Shown: positions 44,176 through 56,660 of the stretch, one piece after another
Position numbering within the stretch: the first letter of the stretch is position 1
How the letters are laid out: every line of letters begins with the position of its first letter
Source of the DNA: Aureobasidium sp. EXF-3400
Taxonomy: Eukaryota; Ascomycota; Dothideomycetes; Dothideales; Saccotheciaceae
Direction: 5' to 3'
DNA length: 64,000 nt
Assembly (NCBI GenBank): GCA_024195585.1
Contig: SWBL01000189.1
Span: 32,246-96,245, forward strand
Program-made: the position numbers and the translations under genes
The notes under the pieces: model-generated
Told to the model about the DNA's origin: nothing
The model's database searches: none
What the model saw: the letters and a program-made list of their open reading frames with translations, nothing else

Positions 44176-45050
44176 ATGAATCTGGAATATACTCTAGTCA
44201 TCTGCATACGTAGCAAGTCATCAAATGGAATGTCAGGTCGAGCTCTCGGAAGCTGTGCTGACAAGCTGTGCTAACAGGCTGTGCAACCCGACGGGGGGTT
44301 TGACGTAGCAGTCGATGTGTTCTGAAAGATGGCAGGTGTCAGTCTCTTCAGGTTCAGACATCAGGCAACGGCGTACTCTTGTACATCCGCCCTCTCTCGT
44401 CTGACTTCGAGACGACGCTATACGTTTGCCTAGCGATGAATTTTTGCATGCGAGATATTTTGAGCGCCAAGTTCAGAAGTTCGAGCGTAGAAATTTCACA
44501 TCTGACGCCTGTGCCACCCTGGTCTTCTGTGAGTGGCAAGGTGGACACATCCCGGAAATCATGTCACATCGTAAGCTGGCGTCATTTAACAGTGCTGGGG
44601 GTGATCAAACTGATGGGAAGACATGTGTAGTTGCAGAAGCCTTGGTGACGCTGTGTTGAAAGTTCAGAGGACGTGTCCGTACAACATTTTTGGTTCTGTT
44701 CCTGGTGATGACCAGTAGTGGTCACACATAACCAACGAGACAGTGGGAAAGTCTGATGCCGTGTTCTTGACTAAGTCCAAGTGATGCGATGGTCGATCGG
44801 GAGATCAAGGTGAAGTGCAGTGGAAGTAGCAGAAACAAGGGCACAAAATTTCCGCTCACAAGTTGCGCCGGATAACCTGAATCATACGCTCGGCTGTCGC
44901 TTGCAGAGATGAGTCACACAGAGTCGTTGTCGTCATAACCACTTGGCTTGTGCGGAGTTTAGTCCGACCGGTTGCCGGGCGCTTAGTTCCTTGACGAGAA
45001 CCTTTTCTATGCGCCTTCTAACGTCGTTACATTGCCGACGTGGATAAGAG
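44176..45050. other. Intergenic
   Basis: The 875 bp between two + strand genes contain a short tandem repeat (44250-44288) and otherwise only short frames. The right end is the presumed promoter of the next gene. Confidence 0.4.
44250..44288. repeat. Tandem repeat, three 13-bp units
   Basis: AAGCTGTGCTGAC, AAGCTGTGCTAAC and AGGCTGTGCAACC follow each other directly about 75 bp after the MFS stop codon. The short unit and divergence suggest replication slippage. Confidence 0.65.
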
Positions 45051-46445
45051 ATGGGCATGGCCAACGACTCTGAAAGTCAACCATCCTTCGCATGGGTTGA
45101 GTACGATCCCAGAGCCTTGGCAGAACGCAGAGCTGCTGGTGTTTACAAGCAGCAGCGTCGAGTGGTGCGGGCGCACGTCGCACACACCTCTTCTGGGCTG
45201 AGGAAAGCCACTATCGCTCAAAGAGAATCAACTGCCAAAGCAGCAGGACCAAAGAAAGCCATCAAAGCACCATCAAAGTCGACGACGACACCGACAACAC
45301 CGGATGAGGCGGACAAGCTTGCTTACGACTCCATCTCGCGTCTCTTTTCGAGGTTACGTTCCCGCGACGCAAACGCCATTGCCTCGATGAGTCAGAAGTC
45401 CGACCGTGTTCTGCTTTGGAATGCTTTTACTGGTGGTAACATATGTTTCGATGCCGCCATGTTTGTCGCTGGGACTCATGCAAATACCTGTGGTCTCAGC
45501 AGACGGGAATTGCAGCATGACTTTGGAAGCGGTCTTTTGTTCCTCCGGGGAGCACTGCTTGATGGCATCCAGAGGACAATCGTTCACTCACCGAGAGACA
45601 CATTGAACTCGATCTCTATTGCTCTTCTAGCAGGCTGGGAGCGCAGATTCGGCGATCATTTGTCATACAAAGTTCACATGCAGGCATGGAAAACTTTGCC
45701 CCTTGCAATGGGAGCTCTAGAAGATACCAGCATTGCTGCTCTCACGGATGTAGCCATGAAGTGCTTCCAGGAAGCCATCAACGAGCGATACATAGCGGAG
45801 ACCGCTTTCTCGACCGTGCGGTCTCTCACAAACGGCACCGTTATGCCCAGTGGTCTGCCGATAGGTTTCCATGTTATACCGACTGAACGCCCTGAAGCGT
45901 TGAGCCTATTGAGTACTATTTCGAATTGTGTGAGGTTCGATTACACTCTGCCTCGTTCCGTCGAAGACTTCCGCAAACTCGTCATAGAGACTCTGTCATG
46001 GAGTGCCAGCCATTCCGTTTCAGCAGCACCCGACGAACTGTACGAAGAACAGTGGGACAAGCTACAGCTGAACGCATGTTACCACATCCGATCAGCCATG
46101 ATCTGCGCCAATGAGCCTCTGATGTGGGCATGCATCAAGGCACAAAACATGAAATGGATCTACAACACCCAAACAGCTCTTGACATTCATGTCGAATCGT
46201 GTCAACACCTCAAAACACATGAGCTCATGGGCACAAAATACCAGGATCTAGCCATCTGGGCAAAGATGACGCTGAACAGCCATGCCACCCCGACGCAAAG
46301 TGGGGATGAGCATATCAGCGCATTTTTGGAGCACACTGACATCAGAAGCTGGCAACAGATGGAAGCCTTGCTCAAGAGATTCATGTACAGAGAAGAGCTA
46401 TCGGGTGCAAAACATCGGAGACTGTTTGATGCGATTGTGTACTAG
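45051..46445 (+). CDS. Fungal transcription-factor-like protein without DNA-binding domain
   Basis: A single exon of 464 residues. The start SFAWVEYDPRALAERRAAGVYKQQRRVVRAHVA is basic and resembles the N-terminus of fungal proteins with a Fungal_trans_2-like helical domain, often mislabelled as tachykinin family. A Lys/Thr/Pro-rich linker (about 60-90) follows, then an all-helical body (LLFLRGALLDGIQRTI, LLAGWERRFGD, DLAIWAKMTL, YREELSGAKHRRLFDAIVY). There is no zinc cluster or other DNA-binding motif. Role unknown; it may be a regulator or cofactor. The second Met at residue 3 is an equally good start. Confidence 0.85.
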   Translation: MGMANDSESQPSFAWVEYDPRALAERRAAGVYKQQRRVVRAHVAHTSSGLRKATIAQRESTAKAAGPKKAIKAPSKSTTTPTTPDEADKLAYDSISRLFSRLRSRDANAIASMSQKSDRVLLWNAFTGGNICFDAAMFVAGTHANTCGLSRRELQHDFGSGLLFLRGALLDGIQRTIVHSPRDTLNSISIALLAGWERRFGDHLSYKVHMQAWKTLPLAMGALEDTSIAALTDVAMKCFQEAINERYIAETAFSTVRSLTNGTVMPSGLPIGFHVIPTERPEALSLLSTISNCVRFDYTLPRSVEDFRKLVIETLSWSASHSVSAAPDELYEEQWDKLQLNACYHIRSAMICANEPLMWACIKAQNMKWIYNTQTALDIHVESCQHLKTHELMGTKYQDLAIWAKMTLNSHATPTQSGDEHISAFLEHTDIRSWQQMEALLKRFMYREELSGAKHRRLFDAIVY

Positions 46446-46662
46446 CGACACGAAAATCACGACAAAATATGAGGAGCAGCATACTAGAACAGCGTCGAAT
46501 TGCATATTACGTTATCGATATGTAAACCAAAAACGGTAGCATAATCATCCAACATCTAGGAAAAAGAAACCTGAACATTACTCTGGCAACTGGACACCAC
46601 AAATTCGGGTAATCTGTCGTTTGTGACAAAAGGTAGCATAAAAACCATCGCGCTTGGTAAAT

Positions 46663-47968
46663 TTAAATCAGCAAGGCAGCGACACCGATAGCCACAGCCA
46701 TAACCATGGTAGCACTAGTAGCGAGGCTGATAGCGAGCCCAGTGTAGGTAGCAAGAGGTGGGGTAGAAGAAGTGCCATTGACATTGGGTCGAGAGGTTGC
46801 CACAGCAGCGATGGTCTGCAGAAGACGAGGAATCGATGTGTAAGTCATTGTGTCTCCTTCGAATGCGACACTGGTGAATGGTAGAACTGCAACCGGGGAT
46901 GCACTAGGGAAAGAGAGTCTTGCTGCTGCTGGAACTAAAGGTTCCAACGAGGAACGATCAAACTCTCCAGGTGCCAGAACGCTGGGACCAGTCAGTATGA
47001 TGCTGCATGTGGTGTTCAACGGAAGCTTACGTATCAATGACATGAGCAACGCAGTTGAACAGGATCGTATTTGGGAAAGTGATCTTCGCATTGTTGACCC
47101 AAGCTGATCCGTCAGGCAACACAGTGAAAGTCAAGTTGTCGCCCTGAAGCGAAGGCACGGTGACATTGCCTAGAGAAGGCGAGAAAATAACGTTGTTAGG
47201 AATGATGTGGAACTTGAGGACTTCCTGGAGTGTCTCGAGATCTGCTGACTCAAGCACTGAACCGATGGAGTCAAAAGCTGCATCAGTAGGAAAAAAAATG
47301 GTAAAGTCAGAAATGTTAAGACCTTTCTGGTCAGGACCACTAAGACCAACATCGAAGCCGAGATCGGCAGCCTCGAGGGCGGCATTCATGGCGCGGTACC
47401 CAGCACGATACGTGAACAGCTGGAGAGGAGGGCCAAAAGAGAGAACGGTATCGATCTTGTGGATTGTTATGCCTTTACCGAGCTTGATGTCAGCTTGAGT
47501 GACGGTGGAGATCGTCTCTTCTCCAGACAAGACACAAACATCGTCACCATTCTTGACCAGTCCATTGTAGGCACCACCGGTAATGTTGGAGAATGGCTGG
47601 GTGGCGGTCACGTAGGAGCTGTTAAGTAGGGTCTGCGCAAAGGTAGGAACGTTGGTAATGACATCGGAAGGGTAGACTCCTCTGAAGACATGATTGGCAA
47701 GAAGTGCTGCAACCGCGATGGTCTCGTTGCGATATTCAATGGCAGCACCTTCTGGTTCGTCGCGAGGGACTTTGGCAAAGGCCTCGTTGGTTGGGGCGAA
47801 GATGGTGATGTTCGAGGCCGCTGAGAGGGTCTCTGCCAGGCCATCGACGAGGCCAACGAGCTCGAGCAGAGTACTGAGGTCCGACTGTGAAGAGAGCAGA
47901 CTGACCAAATCACCTTGAGCCAAACAAGAGCCAGCCATAGAGACAAGGAACCAGATTGACGGGCGCAT
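46663..47968 (-). CDS. GPI-anchored fasciclin (FAS1) domain protein
   Basis: Minus-strand exons are 47968-47031 and 46981-46663 with a 49-bp intron, giving 418 residues. A signal peptide (1-18, ends SCLAQG) precedes two FAS1 domains (about 20-165 and 180-315), each with the H-boxes NITIFAPTNEAFAK and DFTIFFPTDAAFDS and the YH-type end (ILFNCVAHVIDTVLAP). N-glycosylation sequons are frequent. The C-terminus has a Ser/Thr-rich linker and a hydrophobic tail (LATSATMVMAVAIGVAALLI) for GPI addition. FAS1 proteins act in cell adhesion at the wall or surface. A TATA box lies about 100 bp upstream of the start. Confidence 0.93.
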
Positions 47969-48069
47969 AGTAGAGGATATCCGAAAGTGTCAGATTGGAA
48001 TGTGTTGACGCGTAGGAACGTTGAGATGTGATGATCCAGAAGATACCCTTCATGGACTTTCATCTTGGT

Positions 48070-48076
48070 CTTTATA
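48070..48076 (-). promoter_or_regulatory. TATA box of the fasciclin gene
   Basis: TATAAAG on the minus strand, 102 bp upstream of the ATG at 47968. Confidence 0.5.
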
Positions 48077-48324
48077 CCTCATGTTCGCATGGCAGTGCAA
48101 CATGAGCCCGGCCAGCCGGCCAGGACTCCAAAGCATCGAAGGCAGCAATCATACAATCATGCTAAGATCCAGTGGTCGTAGACATTGAACCACGATCGGA
48201 AAATTTGCGTGATAATTCATCTATTCCGTACTCGTTATTGCTGTGGTATGCATGAAGGATCGAGCCTTGCATTCCGGTTCCACAGCAATGTTTGTTGCTT
48301 GACTGCTTCAGAAGCCAAGTCAGT

Positions 48325-49578
48325 ATGGTATGGCCTGTCGTTTGTCTGTTTACAGATCTGGACCAGACTCGTGCCGAATCTCCGATGCTACTCCTGTCTA
48401 TCCTGACCTACTCTTGCACACATGACATGCAAGGCACTAAGCTAGAAGTGCATGATGGATTGGTGCGGGATATGATGCGTATACTTGGCGACCAGGTGAT
48501 AAGCAAGGGTCAAAGGTCGCTTGAACTTGTCCAGGCATTACTTGTCACGGCATTCTGGAACAAGCCTACTCGAAAAGATCAGCAAGCAAGTTGTTACCAG
48601 CTTGTGCAGCTCGCTGTGGATATGGCTGTTGACCTTGGCATTGCCGGGTCCTTATGGCAGCCTTCACCTGCGGCATATTTTGCCCGCCTTAAAGACGTGA
48701 CATCACTGGACGCTCGCCGTACTTGGCTTGCTTGTTACGTTGCACTCTCAACGTCGTCCATTGACATGCGTCGTCCCAATACTGTGCCTTGGGATAATCA
48801 TCATGAAGAATGTCTTTTTTGCTTGGAACAGGCAGGTGAAGCATCTGATCTTCTGCTCTGTCAGATCGTGCGAATAACCCAACTGATGCAAGAGATCTCA
48901 AGTCAACTGCGCCTGTTTCATCTGGCTACTTGGGTGGATGGCAATGACTACAAGACTCACCTTACCATCGAAAGCCTCAAAATTAGGATCGACGCGTGGG
49001 CAGCACAGATACCGCATAACCTGGCGACTTCGCCAATACTGAAGGTTTTGCGCTATGTCGCAATGGTTCGATTGTACGAGGTTTTGCTTCATACGCCAAC
49101 CAATAGATCATCATTCGCTGCACCGTTCATTCCAGGACGTATACCAGTCAGAGACTTTCCGGCGCCAGAGAACATGATCCCACCGCTCAAGATGGCTCTT
49201 AATGCGCTAGTCAGTCACTGCCATGTTGTAGTCGATACCGTCACGGACATGGACCCTGCTCTCATCCTCGCTCTGCCGGCTTTTTCCTTTGCTCCTATGG
49301 TCCTATACTCTCTTTATATCCTGGTCACCGCATTGGCAGCCTCTACAGGTCCAAGAAACACCTACGGGCAGTGTGTGTCTAAAGATAGCTTCAAAATCGA
49401 GCACTGCGCATCCAAGTTGAGGACGTTAACATCAGTCATGAAGTTGCTTGATCCCGCAATGAGCTGTTGGACAACCAGATTCTTGGATGCGACAGGGTGG
49501 CTGGAACAGTGGTACCATGACTACAACACTATTGTTCAGCGTTACGAGACTTCTCTCCATGTCTCGTTCGGAGACTGA
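48325..49578 (+). CDS. Zn2Cys6-type regulator C-terminal region, 5' truncated
   Basis: The frame is open from 48292; the first ATG is at 48325, and Met at 48385 begins the conserved part MLLLSILTYSCTHDMQG. The body resembles the regulatory half of fungal C6 transcription factors: LVQALLVTAFWNKP, YQLVQLAVDMAVDLGI, DARRTWLACYVALSTSSIDMRRPN, CLFCLEQ. No zinc cluster is present in this frame or in the 350 bp upstream, where the fasciclin promoter begins. So either the gene has lost its DNA-binding exon or it encodes a DNA-binding-free regulator of about 417 residues. It is convergent with the decarboxylase gene downstream. Confidence 0.72.
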   Translation: MVWPVVCLFTDLDQTRAESPMLLLSILTYSCTHDMQGTKLEVHDGLVRDMMRILGDQVISKGQRSLELVQALLVTAFWNKPTRKDQQASCYQLVQLAVDMAVDLGIAGSLWQPSPAAYFARLKDVTSLDARRTWLACYVALSTSSIDMRRPNTVPWDNHHEECLFCLEQAGEASDLLLCQIVRITQLMQEISSQLRLFHLATWVDGNDYKTHLTIESLKIRIDAWAAQIPHNLATSPILKVLRYVAMVRLYEVLLHTPTNRSSFAAPFIPGRIPVRDFPAPENMIPPLKMALNALVSHCHVVVDTVTDMDPALILALPAFSFAPMVLYSLYILVTALAASTGPRNTYGQCVSKDSFKIEHCASKLRTLTSVMKLLDPAMSCWTTRFLDATGWLEQWYHDYNTIVQRYETSLHVSFGD

Positions 49579-49940
49579 CAGGAGGTTCTGAAGTCTATAC
49601 CATGGGGTAAACATATAATTCCTGTCTGCGCTTCGTTTTTCAGCGTCAGAGTATGCTAAGCATTGTCTACTTGCATGGCATGCAGATTTCCAACGCCGAA
49701 CAAGCATCACGAGTCTATGATGGAGCAGGACAGCATAAACCGTGGCGTTGCCTCTAAACGTTTTTATGATTGTCTGATGATGTTCAGGCAGGAATCACTT
49801 AACAGTAACATAGAGGTGATGTACCAGTTATTATCCCCCAGCATCAGTAAAAGTAGGAAGACTGGCTGCACAAAGCAGACCCAAAACAACGAATGTGACA
49901 TGTTAAGAGGACTATCACTGCTTGCAAGTCGCTGATTTTG
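49579..49940. other. Intergenic between convergent genes
   Basis: This holds the 3' flanks of the regulator fragment (+) and the decarboxylase (-). No feature was seen. Confidence 0.4.
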
Positions 49941-51717
<1,777 letters not shown>

Positions 51718-52797
51718 TTATATCTCGTCCTCGGCACGTCTATCATCCCAAACTTCGATCTTGCTATAGTTCCAGATACCCTCCACAGCGCTCAGAAGTC
51801 CGTCCACCAGGACACTCGTGGTCTTGAGATCGAAACACTTGCCAAGCACACCAATGGCACAGAGAGGCATGTGTTGCTTAGTTCCCATGTCGCACATCAC
51901 GCCTTCCACAGTAGAGACGAAGTCGGGACCGACACTAGTCTCGCTTTCACAAAGGTCGATTGCGCTATGCTCGGGGATGTTACTTTGGACGAGGCGGGTA
52001 TCGCTGAGAAGATTACCGGTGCGAAGCTGCTTCACCGCACTCGAGATTGTGTCGGAGACTGTGTCCGCGACGGAAGTGATCAATGAAGTGGTTGTCATAT
52101 TGTCACCGCGCTTGTAGAGGATGTAACCGGGATCATTGTCCTTGTCGAATGCGAGACTAGGAATTTGACAATAGCTGCCGGCATTGGCCCCAACACCATG
52201 GTATTGTCTGTTCAGATCGTTGTCCTCAAAGTCGGGGAAGTGAACTTGGATGGCAGTGACATCAGTGGCAGCCCCGTTGTTTGACAGCCAGACGCAATTT
52301 GTGTAGTGCCCGCCAAGAGATACGCTCGAAGGGTACCAGCTGTGGCCACAGACACGGCCGAAGCCTCCAGTCCAGCCGTATGACTGACCGTCAGGCCACT
52401 TGTTAAGGATGTAAGCCATGCAGATAGCATCATCGTTGGCCGTGAAAACTCCATAGGCAGAGCCGGCATTGCTACTGCCGTAATTGACCTCTTTCTGGGC
52501 ATAGTTACCTCCTTGTATGTAGGAGTCATCGTTTGTGATGCCAAGGAAGTTCTCGGCATCATCCCAGAGTCGAATATCAGGGCATCGGCCAGCAGCATTA
52601 GCTAAGGACCCGGAGTTGCCGCCGTTGCCATTGTATTTGTAGCCGTTGTCTGGAGAATCTTGATCTGCCGTTGGTTGGGTGTCAAAACCAACATAGATCT
52701 TTAGCTTAGAGTGATAAGTCTTTGGCTCAGGGAACAAGCCTTCGGCGAAGTTGAAGATCGAGATGGCGCTGGAGATGACGCCCAGAGCAGTAGCCAT
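51718..52797 (-). CDS. Unrecognised 359-residue protein, possibly secreted
   Basis: A single exon. I choose the ATG at 52797 (MATALGVISSAISIFNFAEG) because a TATAAAG lies 95 bp upstream of it; an ATG at 52863 would be only 29 bp from that box. The short hydrophobic N-terminus may be a signal peptide or anchor. The body is rich in Gly, Asn, Tyr and Trp (NGYKYNGNGGNSGS, YGWTGGFGRVCGHSWYPSS, GHYTNCVWLSNNG) with paired cysteines, like extracellular fungal proteins. The last 100 residues are of ordinary composition with several Cys and end in WDDRRAEDEI. No domain recognised. Confidence 0.8.
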   Translation of the reverse strand: MATALGVISSAISIFNFAEGLFPEPKTYHSKLKIYVGFDTQPTADQDSPDNGYKYNGNGGNSGSLANAAGRCPDIRLWDDAENFLGITNDDSYIQGGNYAQKEVNYGSSNAGSAYGVFTANDDAICMAYILNKWPDGQSYGWTGGFGRVCGHSWYPSSVSLGGHYTNCVWLSNNGAATDVTAIQVHFPDFEDNDLNRQYHGVGANAGSYCQIPSLAFDKDNDPGYILYKRGDNMTTTSLITSVADTVSDTISSAVKQLRTGNLLSDTRLVQSNIPEHSAIDLCESETSVGPDFVSTVEGVMCDMGTKQHMPLCAIGVLGKCFDLKTTSVLVDGLLSAVEGIWNYSKIEVWDDRRAEDEI

Positions 52798-54581
52798 CTT
52801 GAAAAGAGTGAGGGAGCAAGTTTGAAGTCTGATGGAAGGATAATGTCGAGAATGAGGCGACAATATGGTTGTTGAGAAGGAAGGAAGGGAGCTTTATACA
52901 CAAACCTTTCTAATAGCGCAGTGCACCGGAGCCGCAGCATTCGGTGACAGAATGCATCAACAAAGAGTAGATTGGCTGGGGATAGAGCATCCACGGTCCA
53001 TCGTCCAGATCGCAACTGCAATCGACACAGTCGGACCCATGGTGGATACATTGGAATCCTGCGCCAGGATCGGGCTAAAGTCTGATTTTCGAAGTCTAGC
53101 TACACAGACAGCGGACCACAACCATCTGAGGATAGCTGATTTGACTCTCGAACCTGCCAAGGTCTCGACGTTCCACGCCAAGATGATCAGTCGCTACATA
53201 TTGTCAAACGTGATATCATTTCCTCAATACTTAGATACTTACCAGCCGCAAGCTGATCACTCCGCTGATGGTAGATTATCGGCCTGTACCCATATTGCGG
53301 GTGGCAGCAAGTATCTTCGTATGCTGCTCGCATCCTCGAATTAGGCAGATTCGATCAGAAGTCGTGAGCTATACTGATATTTGGAGGTAAAGTTGAGTAC
53401 CTGTAAGGTTGCGAATCTCTTATAGGGCATGAAATTGCTGAGCTGACTCATTCGTCTTATCCAACCAGTACAGCAATTAGTGTGTCGAAAGAAAAAGGGG
53501 CACCCAGGAAGCTCGGTTGAATGCATAGTGAGGGAAATAGGAGTCTTCTCCTCGGAACTGCAAGATGTTTGAAGATCGTTATAGGCAGCTTCCGTGGTCG
53601 CTGAATGTACGAACATATTGTCCCAAACTCTGTGCTAAGTATCAGACAGACCTGCCGTGTCTGTAGGCGCGATCTGAGTCGGACACACTAGAGCATGTAG
53701 TCACGAGGTCTGTAATGCACATGGAAGCAAATCGCGATCCATACTCCGCGGGCTTGAATGTCAACATGTCCGGTCGATTGATGATGGAAGAGAAGTGCGT
53801 TAGCTTGAGCCACGGATCACCTCCACAAAGCAACGAGAGGCACAATTGACGTTCATATGGACGACAATCGAGACAAAGCATGCGTGAGTCGTGGGTTCTA
53901 TCTGAAGCGACTTCTAAAGGATTGATTCGTGTTGTTTGATGCGATAGCTTATTGCACGGTGAAAATTGAGCACCGTCATCGTAGGATTTGGAGATCATCC
54001 ATACGAGTGGTTATTGGAGCATGTCAAGATTGTGATTGGCGTGAGGTCAAATTAGACTTCGAAAGTACAGTAGGTCCTGTTTCCTCGGAGCCCTTAGGCT
54101 TGTTCCCGTATAGCTTGGCTTTACTGTCTCTGGAGTGAAGCACCTAACAAGATTCGTACGCCAAGTCGCCAAGCAGCCAAGCGATGACCGAGCTCTCCAC
54201 AAGTCTCAAGAGGAAGGCAAACGATAACCACTTAGCATCTATATTGTACAGAGCATTTGTGTAGTGATCAAAGGGCTACCGGCCTTGTCGCAAATTGTCA
54301 CGCTGATATGGCACGCCAAGCCCATCATTTGCACACCCTCCTGTTGACATTCAGATGTAAACAAGTGGGGAGGCCTTGCTACTCCGCGGCCCCCCACGCA
54401 TATTCAGATGATCAATCCTGGGCGATGATTACATAGCTTGGCATCATTAATCTATGCTCACAAGACTGCTCTGTGGTCGGACACGAGGCGGTAAAGGTAT
54501 CACAACATAAAAGGCATTCTTTAGCCGCCCAGACATCAACTACCTCGTACTGATCAGTGATGCTTTCAATCGTCCTTCAGT
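52798..54581. other. Gene-poor stretch
   Basis: The left end holds the TATA box (52892-52898, minus strand) of the preceding gene. The rest contains frames up to about 159 codons on the + strand (52865-53344) that overlap this promoter and have no family resemblance. Nothing else was seen up to the next promoter, with a CATAAAAGG string near 54506. Confidence 0.4.
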
Positions 54582-55601
54582 ATGCATTCTACAATAATCT
54601 ATTCAATCACCGTGCTTCTAGCATCGGTCCTTCCGACGACTGTCACTGGCGAAAACCTTCTTGGCTGCGCTGCAATCGACTGTCCAAATCTCTCACCTGA
54701 TCACGAAGAAACGTCGTGTCAGGTTCAAGAACAAGACCATACTTGGGTGGGCATCGAGACTGTACCGAATCCAATTGACGCTTCTGCTGGTAACTTCACA
54801 TGGACTCTTGGTGTGCAGCCTGAACCCTATCTGTATGGTGGTCATGTAAACATACCTGGTGTCACACGATCTTTCTACCTTGGTACGCCTCCTGGTACCG
54901 ATCTAGCCAATGCTAGCTACACAGGCTGTGCTCTCATCTTCGACAGACCAGACAGTCATGGCTTCGTTCTTCCGTACGGCTCAGGCGATCCTACTCAAGT
55001 CACGTCCGACTCTTGCAGCTGGGGATTTGGCATGAATACTGGTGACCAATGCCTGAAGGACCTCCAATCTGCTGCGCTCGAGATTGCGGCCGCAGCGACA
55101 GATGAGCAGAACAGTACGACGATTTGCATAAACATTGCCGACTCTATATCGAGAACGGCCCCAGCCTCGTGCTCACGATTGCAACAGAATGACATCTACC
55201 CTTACACAGTCTATCCAGTAGTGCTCACAGGATCCAATGCCCCGAAACCTATCTCACCTTCCACGAACGTAACGTCAAATTGCTGGCCGACACTTCCGAA
55301 GACTAATGAACTCACTCCTCTATACTCATTCAACTATAGCACCAACGACAGCTCTTCATGGTTCGCATACAGTCCAGTAATGAGCTTGTTCTTCGATACA
55401 GAAGACTCGGTGTCGTCTTCTGATCGTCTACGACAGTCTTCTTTCCACTGTCTAAAGGCAATCGACTCAAACGACTTTGCTAATACTATCGAGACAAATG
55501 GTTCGAGCATGGAGGGTGCGGCTAGGCATGGAAGCAGCATCGGCTGGGCTGCTAGTCTCTTGACAATAGTGACTTTGATTGTTATGTATCTTACAGCTTA
55601 G
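54582..55601 (+). CDS. Secreted, probably GPI-anchored protein of unknown function
   Basis: A single exon of 339 residues. Signal peptide 1-23 (STIIYSITVLLASVLPTTVTG), then a cysteine-rich ectodomain (about 24-300) with pairs such as GCAAIDCPN, TSCQVQEQDHTW, DSCSWGFG and several sequons (NFT, NAS, NST, NYS, NDSS). A Ser/Gly linker leads to a hydrophobic C-terminus (WAASLLTIVTLIVMYLTA) that fits a GPI signal. The opening GCAAIDCP motif recurs in fungal secreted hypotheticals, but I cannot assign a family. Surface or wall location is the only functional inference. Confidence 0.85.
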   Translation: MHSTIIYSITVLLASVLPTTVTGENLLGCAAIDCPNLSPDHEETSCQVQEQDHTWVGIETVPNPIDASAGNFTWTLGVQPEPYLYGGHVNIPGVTRSFYLGTPPGTDLANASYTGCALIFDRPDSHGFVLPYGSGDPTQVTSDSCSWGFGMNTGDQCLKDLQSAALEIAAAATDEQNSTTICINIADSISRTAPASCSRLQQNDIYPYTVYPVVLTGSNAPKPISPSTNVTSNCWPTLPKTNELTPLYSFNYSTNDSSSWFAYSPVMSLFFDTEDSVSSSDRLRQSSFHCLKAIDSNDFANTIETNGSSMEGAARHGSSIGWAASLLTIVTLIVMYLTA

Positions 55602-56660
55602 CTAATATATCAATACTGAGGTGCGCCTCGAGCTCCCTCTCTATTCGATCGATAGTCTTTGGATTGAACTGCCGTATCAGACCTTGCCATTCTATCCATC
55701 CTGACTCAGGACCCCTAGAACCACGACTACCAAGATCATGACATTTCTAAGCGCTGGAACAAAAGGCAAAAGGAAGGCATAGGATACAGTGAGTCAACGA
55801 GAACTCTGAATTTCGATCGATGATACAGAATGCCAGAAAGAGGTGAGCTCTAGTTGCGGGTTGTTCCAGACGTAGACGAAAAAAGAAGAGAACCAGGACA
55901 ACTGCGACTCTTCTGTAAGAACAAAGTACGTCAAAGCATCCTTCGCGCTTGACGAGTTCATGGCCAGGAGGTAGTTGCGGAGTCGGAGCACTTTGTTCAA
56001 AGAGTAGACCTCAAGCTGGGGACAGAACGTCACCGGCAATGGAAGATATGCCGCCGGCAAGATAGAGAGGTTGGATAGACTTTTGCTCCTTGTCCGTGAT
56101 CATGTAGACGCACTTGAGCATTGAGATCTTCCGAGAGATATCTCAGAAGAGTTCCACGCTCCTTTGCGCATCGATGATGGGACCTCCCTTGGAGCCAAGC
56201 TTCTGCGCCTCTGGAACGGAATCTTCATATGTAATAGTTTCCTTCTAGTCTTTGAATAAGCATGTTCTTGGAGTAGCCAGTAGAATGTGCTCGGCTATGC
56301 TGTCGAGAAGTCCGGAGGATCACCGGGAATCTTGCTATCTAGCCGAAGGTACCAAACGGCTTACTGATGTTCATCCCGAGGTGAGTCACTCGCGACCTGA
56401 GAGACGATATCTTTCTCTGCATTGCTGTGTCATTTACCACTCAAACGCGATTAAAAGAGACTACGAACGGATGCTGAGGAATCTGTCGCCTCAGAGAAGT
56501 GTCAGGTTCATTCGCGCTTTGAGAACCGCAGCGATTTCTTCTTCAATCATGCTCGCTAAACAAGGTGACTATACTGGACTATGTTATTCGTGACGTCGTC
56601 GGAAGCTGACAAGCCCGAGCAGTAGAACCAAGTGCAACATGGCAAGATCGATCCATCGTC
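55602..56660. other. Intergenic
   Basis: A minus-strand frame at 55794-56060 (88 codons) and a + strand frame at 56252-56593 (113 codons) have no recognised similarity. Both could be chance. The right end is the promoter of the phosphatase gene. Confidence 0.4.
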
